DNA from: Cognatishimia sp. WU-CL00825
GTDB lineage: Bacteria > Pseudomonadota > Alphaproteobacteria > Rhodobacterales > Rhodobacteraceae
Length of the DNA: 64,000 bases
Direction: 5' to 3'
NCBI RefSeq assembly: GCF_040364665.1
Contig: NZ_BAABWX010000008.1
Coordinates: 1 to 64,000 of the forward strand
The notes under the pieces were generated by a model. The model was given only the letters and a program-made list of their open reading frames with translations. It did not search any database and was not told the DNA's origin. Shown in pieces: positions 44,594 through 52,147 of the stretch; position 1 is the stretch's first letter, and each line of letters begins with the position of its first letter. The position numbers and the translations under genes are program-made.

Positions 44594-47500
44594 TTACAGG
44601 ATCAAATCAAAGGCCGTCAGCGCGCTGCTGGCCTCCACAAAGATCTGCGCATCCGCCACACCGTCGCCATTCACATCCATCGACAACAGATATCCCGACC
44701 GGCCGCCAACGCTATGGGCCGTCTGGATCAATTCCCCTGCGGTATTGGTGAAGCTGGACCCTCCCAGAGTGAAGGCCTGATCCCCCGCCGAGGTGGTATC
44801 TGCGTCAATGCCGCTCAGCACAAGCGTGTCAGATCCCGCGCTGTTGAAGCCGCGGATTTCATCGGCAGATGCCCCCAGCCCGCTGTCAGACAGTTTGGTG
44901 AAGATAAACTCATCAGAGCCAGAGCCGGCCACCAAAGTATCCTGACCCGCGCCACCATAGACCTGATCATTGCCGCTGTTGCTGAGGATCAGATCATCAC
45001 CGCTGCCGCCATAAAGCGTATCTGTCCCCGCGCCGCCCAAAAGCGTGTCGTCGCCATTCAGCCCATAAAGGCGGTCATTGCCATTGCCGCCCTCCAGGCG
45101 GTTGCCATGGGCATGGCTGCCATAGATGACATCATTGCCATTGCCGCCGATCGCATTCTCGATGCTGATCAAAGTATCGCTGCCCGCGCCGCCCGTGGCG
45201 GTGCCAGCCTGCAAATTGATCGTCACGGCACCGGGGGTGCCAACATAGCTGGCGGTATCTGTGCCCGCACCGCCATCCAAACGATCCGCGCCGCTGCCAC
45301 CATGCAACAAATCGTTGTTGCCGCCGCCATAGAGGCTGTCATTGCCGGACCCACCCAGCAGCGTGTCATTGCCATTCAACCCATAGAGACGGTCATTGCC
45401 GCCATTGCCTTGGATACGGTTGGCATAGGCATGGCTGCCATAGACAATATCGGCAAATTGCGTGGCATAGATGTTTTCAACCCCAACCAAAGCGTCCGAT
45501 CCACCACCACCGGTGGCTGTGCCACTGTTCAGGTTCACCACCACCCGCGCTGTTGTGCCGGTATAAACCGCCTGATCAACCCCAGAGCCGCCGTTCAACG
45601 TGTCGTTGCCCGCGCCTCCCAGTAAGGTGTCATTGCCATCCCCCCCACTCAGCAAGTCGTTGCCGGAACCGCCATCCAAACGGTCGGTGCCCGCATTGCC
45701 CAGCAACAGGTCATTGGCAGTGCCGCCATACAGGCTGTCATTGCCTGCACCGCCCAAAAGCGTATCACGCCCCGCCAGACCATACAGACGGTCATGGCCA
45801 AGGCTGCCGTCCAGGCGGTTGCCATGGGCATTGGTGCCATAGATGATATCGTTATGCGCCGAGCCATAAGCGTGCTCAAAGCTGGTCAGGCTGTCGGTGC
45901 CACCGCCACCGGTGGCGGTGCCGCTGTTCAGGTTCACCACAACCCGCGACGACAGGCCGGTGTACAGCACCTGATCTGCTCCGGATCCGCCGTTCAGCGT
46001 ATCGTTGCCCAGCCCACCGTGAATGGTGTCACGCCCGCTGCCGCCAGACAGAACATTGGCCCCAGAGGACCCAATGATCCGGTCATCTCCGCTGCCAGCC
46101 TGCACATTCTCAATCCGGGTGACCGCTGCCGTGCGGGTGCCGCTTTTAAAGGTTGCCGCCGCCAGATCCACTTTGAAATCCGCATTTTGATTGCCAAAAT
46201 ACAGCGTGTCGTTGCCCTGACCGCCATCAAAGATTTCGCCATGGCTAAAGCCGCTGAAATGGTTGCCCACCTGCAGGGTGTCATGCCCCCGGCCGCCTTC
46301 CAGCGTATCAACGCCGCCATTGGCTGTCAGCGTGTCATTGCCACGTCCGCCAATCAGGTGGTTGTTCGCGCTTGATCCGTTCAGCGTGTCGTTGCCGTCC
46401 CCGGCAAAGAAATTCTCGATGCTGCTGAAGGTCACATTCACCCCATCCAGCACACCGGTGCCAGCGGCCAGGTCGACCTGGCTGGCACTGTCGCTGACCG
46501 CCGCGGCATTGACCGTGTCATCCCCGGTGCCGCCAGCAAAAGAGGTGCGCCCGGCCAGATGGCTGTAGTCTGAAAATTCATTGGTCACGACAAAGATTTC
46601 GTCACCTTGATGGCCGGTGGCCCCGCTGAAGGTGACAGCAACATCAAACACAGTCAGAGAATCCCCCGCCGCATCGTCGATCACCTGCACCGTCCAATTG
46701 CCGGTGCTGATCTCGCCCAGAAACGCCGTGGTGCCAAAACTCCAGGTGCCATTGTAATACCCGCTGTCACCGGTATCAGCGATCAGTTGCACCCGGGTGC
46801 CCTGCGCCGAGGTCAAAAACAGTTCCAGATCCGCCAGGTGATAGGCTCTGAATTGCAATTCCACCGACACATGGCCGATGATCATATCGCTGGGGCCTGC
46901 CTGAATAAAGCTGACACCCGACGCATCCCCATCCGGCACAACCGTGGTGGTGTTGCCATCAAAATCGATGCTGGTGACGGTCTCATTGGCCGAGGTGGAT
47001 TGCAGGGTCCAGGTCTCTGCCAAACGCACCGCGGCCAAGGCATCCACCAGACCAAAGCCATAGTCATTTGAAAAATGTGCGCCGCCGCCGTTCCAATAGG
47101 TCGAGCCATTCCAGAACCAGCTGGCACCATTGGTCTGGGTGGCCTGTTCGTGCCCGCCGCCAGACGGCGCGCCACTATTGGCCGCAGAGCCAACATCAGA
47201 ACCCACATGCCGCGCGCTGGCGGCCAGGATCATCTGCACGTCGCGCCAGCCCAATTGATCATTGGCCTCCAGCATCAGCGCCACCACGCCGGAAATCTGC
47301 GGCGAGGCCGCAGAGGTGCCGCCAAAAGAACTGGTATAAGACGCGTCCCCATCGGCCGAGGTCGAGCCAATTGCTGTGTTGTTTGAGGTGTCATCAGCCA
47401 GGGCTGACACCAACAGGTTGGCACCGGGAGAGGAATAACTTGTCACCCAGCCATCCGCCCGCAAGGCCGCGACGCTGATGGTGTGCTTTGAGCTGTCCAT

Positions 47501-48187
47501 GGCCTCAGCTGTGGCCTCTTCGCGAGAACTGCTGCCCGCATCAGCCCGGCTGTTGCCATTGGATTTCACATGAATTTGCCCAAGGCCCCCACGGCCAAAG
47601 GCCGAGGCGGTTTCAAGCGAGGCCAATGTGGAAGACGCAGAGCCAAACACATTGGAACCACGCCCAAAGCTCATGGCGACAATATCACCGCCGTTTGCAT
47701 TGCCGTTGGCATTGCCAAAGCCATTGCCCAGCCCGGCCGCATCCACGATCTGTTCGTCAATGCGCAAAAAGCCTTTATAGCCGCGGATGGTCACCCCATG
47801 GGCCACGCCCACGCCGCCCACGCCATTGCCCTGCACCCCGGCGATGATCCCGATGACCGGCGTGCCATGAAAATCACTGGCCGCCGTGGTGATCGTGGGA
47901 TCATAATCATAGCCCTGGTAATCGTAATCCGTCGCGGAATCATAATTCGCGGCCAAATCTTGGTGGGTATAGCGGAAGCCATCATCAATCGCGGTCACCA
48001 AAACCCCCGCACCGCTATAGTCGTCCCAGACGCTGGTGACATTGATGTCATATTGACCCGCGGTTGTATTGCGCAGGTACCATTGCTGCGAAAACAGCGG
48101 ATCCGAGGGGATCAATTCCCGCATGTCATCTCCGCTTTCGCGCATATCCTGCGCCTCAAAATCTTGCTGTTCGATATTGTTTTGCAT
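44594..48187 (-). CDS. Large RTX subtilisin-like serine protease with P-domain
   Basis: A 1197-residue S8 protease exported by a type I system (no Sec signal). The triad is intact: Asp68 in VTAIDDGFRYTH, His107 in DFHGTPVIG, Ser292 in GGTSAASP, with SNGNS near 209-213 as the oxyanion region. A P-domain follows (about residues 400-535, HLADLELFLTSAQGTRVQLI). The rest is a long RTX array of GGxGxDxLxGG nonapeptides, organised into three related modules (about 735-1065) each opening with a VVVNLNSGTATGGGG-type beta segment. The end, SGSDEFIFTKLSDSG to ALTAFDLIL, is the T1SS-type C-terminus. Its domain plan matches the 943-residue protease at 8.1 kb, but without the PPATE linker. Confidence 0.93.
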   Translation of the reverse strand: MQNNIEQQDFEAQDMRESGDDMRELIPSDPLFSQQWYLRNTTAGQYDINVTSVWDDYSGAGVLVTAIDDGFRYTHQDLAANYDSATDYDYQGYDYDPTITTAASDFHGTPVIGIIAGVQGNGVGGVGVAHGVTIRGYKGFLRIDEQIVDAAGLGNGFGNANGNANGGDIVAMSFGRGSNVFGSASSTLASLETASAFGRGGLGQIHVKSNGNSRADAGSSSREEATAEAMDSSKHTISVAALRADGWVTSYSSPGANLLVSALADDTSNNTAIGSTSADGDASYTSSFGGTSAASPQISGVVALMLEANDQLGWRDVQMILAASARHVGSDVGSAANSGAPSGGGHEQATQTNGASWFWNGSTYWNGGGAHFSNDYGFGLVDALAAVRLAETWTLQSTSANETVTSIDFDGNTTTVVPDGDASGVSFIQAGPSDMIIGHVSVELQFRAYHLADLELFLTSAQGTRVQLIADTGDSGYYNGTWSFGTTAFLGEISTGNWTVQVIDDAAGDSLTVFDVAVTFSGATGHQGDEIFVVTNEFSDYSHLAGRTSFAGGTGDDTVNAAAVSDSASQVDLAAGTGVLDGVNVTFSSIENFFAGDGNDTLNGSSANNHLIGGRGNDTLTANGGVDTLEGGRGHDTLQVGNHFSGFSHGEIFDGGQGNDTLYFGNQNADFKVDLAAATFKSGTRTAAVTRIENVQAGSGDDRIIGSSGANVLSGGSGRDTIHGGLGNDTLNGGSGADQVLYTGLSSRVVVNLNSGTATGGGGTDSLTSFEHAYGSAHNDIIYGTNAHGNRLDGSLGHDRLYGLAGRDTLLGGAGNDSLYGGTANDLLLGNAGTDRLDGGSGNDLLSGGDGNDTLLGGAGNDTLNGGSGVDQAVYTGTTARVVVNLNSGTATGGGGSDALVGVENIYATQFADIVYGSHAYANRIQGNGGNDRLYGLNGNDTLLGGSGNDSLYGGGNNDLLHGGSGADRLDGGAGTDTASYVGTPGAVTINLQAGTATGGAGSDTLISIENAIGGNGNDVIYGSHAHGNRLEGGNGNDRLYGLNGDDTLLGGAGTDTLYGGSGDDLILSNSGNDQVYGGAGQDTLVAGSGSDEFIFTKLSDSGLGASADEIRGFNSAGSDTLVLSGIDADTTSAGDQAFTLGGSSFTNTAGELIQTAHSVGGRSGYLLSMDVNGDGVADAQIFVEASSALTAFDLIL
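44940..45985 (-). repeat. Three related modules of about 105-130 codons within the RTX subtilase
   Basis: Inside the RTX array three successive modules share the order: Y-x-G-x-x-x-x-VVVNL-x-x-GTATGG, an IENxxG-type strand, IxYGxxAHxNR, then NDRLYGLxGxDTLLGG nonapeptides. The markers lie near 45920-45955, 45520-45560 and 45200-45235. The pattern points to internal duplication of whole modules rather than of single nonapeptides. Confidence 0.75.
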
Positions 48188-48259
48188 CTAAGAACCTATG
48201 AAATCTCGTACTTTAAACCTGGGCAAATGCGCTGCATGCATTTGAAATTTCTTCTTTTC

Positions 48260-48679
48260 CTAAGGAAAATCCCATGTTTTCGCAACATTATTATCTGCGT
48301 CCAAAAGCCGTATGTGTTGCCAGATGAACTCTTGGCCTCGATCACAATTACTATAGGCCTCGGGATCAAACCGCCCGACAATCTGAAGGCGATCCCCTTC
48401 CTGCAACATATGCGGCGGAAACTTCAACGACAGCTCTGCCCCAGACTCGCTTTGCACAACCGGGCAAACCAAGCCGGTATCAATCACCCGGCCGGTCAAC
48501 GTTTCTGTCTGCGCGCCGGCCGGTATCTTGGTTTGCGCCGCCCCGGTCGCAGGCGCGGCAACCGGTGCCACGGCGGCATGATGTGCACAGGCCCCGCTGG
48601 CGCAAATCAACAAGCCCAACGCAGCAGAGCGGATCCAGCCCAGCCCCCCAAGGCGCATGGCGGTTTTTCTCAAATACAT
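48260..48679 (-). CDS. Small exported protein, possible lipoprotein
   Basis: A 139-residue protein with a hydrophobic signal (WIRSAALGLLICASGAC). Cys31 could be lipidated, although the residues before it (SGA) are a poor lipobox, so ordinary Sec cleavage is possible. The mature part has a low-complexity Ala/Pro start, then a compact beta-rich domain with LTGRVIDTGLVCPVV and GDRLQIVGRFDPEAYSNCDRGQEF, holding three cysteines. I recognise no family. The start at ATG 48679 has AAAAGAG upstream; an ORF extension to 48829 has no signal. It sits upstream of the RTX subtilase on the same strand with a 72-base gap. Confidence 0.68.
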   Translation of the reverse strand: MYLRKTAMRLGGLGWIRSAALGLLICASGACAHHAAVAPVAAPATGAAQTKIPAGAQTETLTGRVIDTGLVCPVVQSESGAELSLKFPPHMLQEGDRLQIVGRFDPEAYSNCDRGQEFIWQHIRLLDADNNVAKTWDFP

Positions 48680-48864
48680 CTCTTTTAATCCCAAATCCAA
48701 AACGTCAAAAATCCCCAAAAGCTTTGCCTGCCCATACCACAGGCTGGCACAGGGCGCTTGACTTTCACTGCCGATGCTCTGAATTTCGCCAATACGGGTC
48801 AGGCATTTACGCCTGATGACGCCGCCCATTCAAAGCTTCATCGCATTTCAAGGTCACATTTATC

Positions 48865-49647
48865 ATGACATCGCCGCAAAACATCCTTGTCCTCTCGGGG
48901 GCGTCGCTGATGCGATACCCAACTGTGCTCAATCACCGCGCCTATTGCGACCGACATGGATATGAGTATCGGTTTGACTGCAGCCCGCGCAAACATGTGA
49001 AGAAATTTTTCTTTCACAAGCTGCACGCCCTGCGCGAAGCCCTGCACAGCTGTGACTGGCTTTTCTGGCTGGATGATGACGCGGCCTTTATGCAGCTCGA
49101 CACCCCACTGGAAACCCTTGTGCCCGAGATGACCAACCCAAGCGCTGCAGAGTCCCCAGACACGATCTTTTGCAAAAGCCCGGTCAATAACGGGGTCTGG
49201 ACCCATATTTCATCCGGTAATTTTTTGATCCGCAACAGCGCCAGCAGCCATGCGCTGCTAGAAGCCTGCCTGGCCACCGAACTGCGCAAAGTGCGCGACT
49301 GGTGGGACAAGGAAAAATACGGCTTTTACACAGGCGGTGATCAGGATGCGCTGGTCTATCAGATTGAAACCACCGCAGCCTGGCGGGCCAAATCCCTGAT
49401 CTTGCCCTATGACCGTTTCAACTGTCGCAGCTTTCACTTTGAGCAAGCTGCTGACCACTTTCTGGTGCATTTCACCAATGCCGCCGGAAAAACCAAACTG
49501 GATCAGATGATTGAGTTCAGTGCCCGCATGGGACTGGATGATTTTCTACTGCCGGCGGGGGCCGCAGATGACTACGCCAAATACCATGATCACCTGCGCC
49601 TCAACTGTCGGTTTCCCGCCAAACCCGGGGCCGTACCGGGGCCGTAA
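48865..49647 (+). CDS. Glycosyltransferase (GT34/galactosyl transferase-like)
   Basis: A 260-residue cytosolic GT-A enzyme. It opens NILVLSGASLMRYPTVLNHRAYCDRHGYEYRFD, continues with KLHALREALHSCDWLFWLDDDAAF (DDD metal site near residue 71-73), SSGNFLIRNSASSHALLEA, and GGDQDALVYQI near 160. That order is typical of the GMA12/MNN10 (GT34) superfamily, uncommon in bacteria but found in some capsule loci. The sugar is unknown. It is divergent from the small exported protein gene and converges with the pyruvyltransferase fusion gene (40 bases between stops). Confidence 0.82.
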   Translation: MTSPQNILVLSGASLMRYPTVLNHRAYCDRHGYEYRFDCSPRKHVKKFFFHKLHALREALHSCDWLFWLDDDAAFMQLDTPLETLVPEMTNPSAAESPDTIFCKSPVNNGVWTHISSGNFLIRNSASSHALLEACLATELRKVRDWWDKEKYGFYTGGDQDALVYQIETTAAWRAKSLILPYDRFNCRSFHFEQAADHFLVHFTNAAGKTKLDQMIEFSARMGLDDFLLPAGAADDYAKYHDHLRLNCRFPAKPGAVPGP

Positions 49648-49687
49648 AAGATGCGAGGGCTTAGCTCCTCCCCGCAGTCTGGTTGAA

Positions 49688-52054
49688 CTATTGGCGGTGC
49701 AGCGCCATTGATTTCAAACACAGGGTCAGCTTTTCCGCAATCTGCCCAACGCCCAGCGACAACGGGCTGACCGCATGGGTCGCCTGCACACGCAGAGGCA
49801 AAAGCCCATGCACCAACATCTCGGCAGACACCGGAACCTGGATGATTTTGTCGCTCTGATCTCCCCTGCGCCACCGAAGATCCACCACATGCCGCTCGCC
49901 CACAATAAGCTTGATTTGCTGGGGCTGCGGCAGCTTTGCCGCATTAAAGGGCCGCACCACCAGCTCCAGCTGATACTGCGCGCCCTTTGCCAAAGCCAGA
50001 CGCAGACCACAGCTGGCGTTCTTTTTGTGAAACCAGAAACCTTCACTGCCAATACGCCCGACCTTGTCATGCACAAGGGCGTCTTTCAGCGTGGCGCTTT
50101 GCTCGTGGGTAAAAGCCAGAGTGTCCCCGGGCAAAAGCCCTGAAATGCCCTGCGCCAAGTCGCACAGGCGGTCCTTGGGGAAAGTCTCTAGGTATTTCGT
50201 CGGACGGAATTTTGGCAAGGCCATAGGCGTGCCGGACATGGCCTCTGACAGAGACTCAAAACAACGCACATTGTAGCGCCCCGTGCCGTAATAATAGTCA
50301 AAGAATTTATAGCTGTCTTCCCCGCCCACCGATTTCAGCCAATAGGCGGGAATCCCAAGGCTCTCTGCAAAAATGACACCATGCAGCGAGCTGGAATACA
50401 CCGCCTCGGCCCCCAGCATCCCCAGCACCATGTCCAACGGGGTGCTGTCCACGGGCAGAAACGCATGATGCACATGTTTGTGCATGCGGCGCATCAAAAG
50501 ATCATCGCGAAAATGCGGCACAATCCGAAACGGACCCCGGTCCTGGTTTTGGGCAACATCAAAAGCTTTGATCTGCTTTTTATACAGATATGCCACCAGG
50601 CAGCCCGGATCAAAAACCTCGGTTACCTGACCCACGTCAAAGCCCGCTTCGCGCAGAAAATCCAAGGTCAGCGGGCCACGCACCGCCCGCACATCCAGCG
50701 ATTTCACACTGGGATGCAGCTTGCGCTCGGTGCCCTTCAGGCCCGCCCCCCAAATGACATCCCGGTCACGGGCCGTATGCAAGACCGACCCGACAGAAAT
50801 CAGCTTTGGCACGCCCGCAAGCGGCCTCGCAGCCCGATAGCCGCTGATTGCCTCGACAATTTCCTTGGCCGCCAGATCGCCAAAGTTACCTGTCTTGAAC
50901 CGACGTTCCCCAAGGTCGCCGTCAAATTTCTTACCGGCGCTGTCCCACCAGAACATCGGGATCTCAGCATTTGCCGGCAGCGGCCAATCCGGGATCTTCG
51001 GGGCAGAGCTTCCTGGGGGCACATCCGTGATCGACACCCCCCAATCCAAGACCTCAACCGGCTTTAACACCCGCTCTAAATCAGCGCGATCAAGCTCTGT
51101 GATGGCAAGGTTTTCATCATTGATCCCATAAGACACCGCCAGGTCTTCCAGCGCGGCGCCCCGCAGCTGCGCCCCGCAGGGGTAGACCACAGACATCACT
51201 TCGCTGTTTAACTTCTCAAACTCAAACCCCTCATGGCTGTTCATGTTCAGCTCTATGGGCTGCACCGAACACCGCGTCACCTGAAAGGGGGGCTGGCTGC
51301 TAAATTCATAAAGGCAGGCTTCGTATTTGCGCCCCCCCGGCACTTTGTAACTGGAATGGGCCACCGAGACGAACCGCGCCTCGCCCTCAACCTGCCATAA
51401 CAGCGGCTGTGCCCCACCACGCAAAACCCCAAAGATCGTGGAGTATTCATTCTGCCAGGCCACATTGGCAACCGGGCGGCACACAATATCTTCGCTGCCG
51501 GAGAAATCCACAGCCAGCACCACATGCGGCGAAATCGAATACACGCAATAGGTTTGCTCTTGCGCGGTAAAGAACATCCAGTTTTTCTCAACCGTCCGCC
51601 GCGCCATCCCCTGCAACCTCAACCGGCGGGCCACCCCTGCAGGGCGCAGGCCCGAGCTGTCCATCTCCAGCAGAAACTGGTTGTTTTGCGGCCGGTTCTC
51701 ACCATCATTCCAGGACAGGTAAATCCGGCCCTGCAAAACCTGATAACGGGGATCCGCATGCCAGTTCAGCGCCCGTTCGTTCAACGCCTCTGGGGCGGCA
51801 AACTCAATCAGGTCGCTCAGGGGGGTCACCGTCTCGGGCACAATGTTGAAATTCTCGTCCAGCAGGCAGGTCGCCATGCCCCGAAAATTGAGATGGGGCT
51901 GCACTATCCGGTAACACATTGCATAGCCATTTTCGACCGGCGCAAGCGTTGGGTTAAAGATCATGCAATTCGCAGAAAGTTTGCTCATCCATGCAGCGGG
52001 GATCAAATCACGCCTGTAAAAGCCATATGCCTGGGACAGGGTCAGATCATACAT
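49688..52054 (-). CDS. Fusion of a propeller-like domain and a polysaccharide pyruvyl transferase
   Basis: A 788-residue two-part protein. Residues about 1-330 resemble a five-bladed glycosidase-like propeller (FNPTLAPVENGYAMCYRIV, NWHADPRYQVLQGRIYLSWND, WMFFTAQEQTYCVYSI), without a clear catalytic pair. Residues about 380-670 form a polysaccharide pyruvyl transferase domain: LISVGSVLHTARDRDVIWGAG, RAVRGPLTLDFLRE, VFDPGCLVAYLY and SSSLHGVIFAESLGIPAYW near 553. A beta-rich C-terminal domain of about 115 residues follows. Pyruvyl transferases add ketal pyruvate from phosphoenolpyruvate to sugars. The propeller may bind the acceptor glycan. I know of no standard enzyme with this order. Confidence 0.82.
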   Translation of the reverse strand: MYDLTLSQAYGFYRRDLIPAAWMSKLSANCMIFNPTLAPVENGYAMCYRIVQPHLNFRGMATCLLDENFNIVPETVTPLSDLIEFAAPEALNERALNWHADPRYQVLQGRIYLSWNDGENRPQNNQFLLEMDSSGLRPAGVARRLRLQGMARRTVEKNWMFFTAQEQTYCVYSISPHVVLAVDFSGSEDIVCRPVANVAWQNEYSTIFGVLRGGAQPLLWQVEGEARFVSVAHSSYKVPGGRKYEACLYEFSSQPPFQVTRCSVQPIELNMNSHEGFEFEKLNSEVMSVVYPCGAQLRGAALEDLAVSYGINDENLAITELDRADLERVLKPVEVLDWGVSITDVPPGSSAPKIPDWPLPANAEIPMFWWDSAGKKFDGDLGERRFKTGNFGDLAAKEIVEAISGYRAARPLAGVPKLISVGSVLHTARDRDVIWGAGLKGTERKLHPSVKSLDVRAVRGPLTLDFLREAGFDVGQVTEVFDPGCLVAYLYKKQIKAFDVAQNQDRGPFRIVPHFRDDLLMRRMHKHVHHAFLPVDSTPLDMVLGMLGAEAVYSSSLHGVIFAESLGIPAYWLKSVGGEDSYKFFDYYYGTGRYNVRCFESLSEAMSGTPMALPKFRPTKYLETFPKDRLCDLAQGISGLLPGDTLAFTHEQSATLKDALVHDKVGRIGSEGFWFHKKNASCGLRLALAKGAQYQLELVVRPFNAAKLPQPQQIKLIVGERHVVDLRWRRGDQSDKIIQVPVSAEMLVHGLLPLRVQATHAVSPLSLGVGQIAEKLTLCLKSMALHRQ

Positions 52055-52147
52055 TGGGCAACCTTTAAAATTAAGTTAGAATAGATTTTGCCGTCAAAGC
52101 GCCAGATAATCGCATCAAATGCAACCCAAAAGACCAACGCGCCCTGT

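Noticed and set aside
44582-45625. Plus-strand open frame of 347 codons and similar frames opposite other RTX genes
   Set aside because: These are reverse translations of RTX nonapeptide DNA, which leaves open Ala/Val/Ile-rich antisense frames.
47570-48688. Plus-strand open frame of 372 codons
   Set aside because: Antisense to the catalytic part of the RTX subtilase and to the small exported protein gene; no motif and no ribosome binding site.
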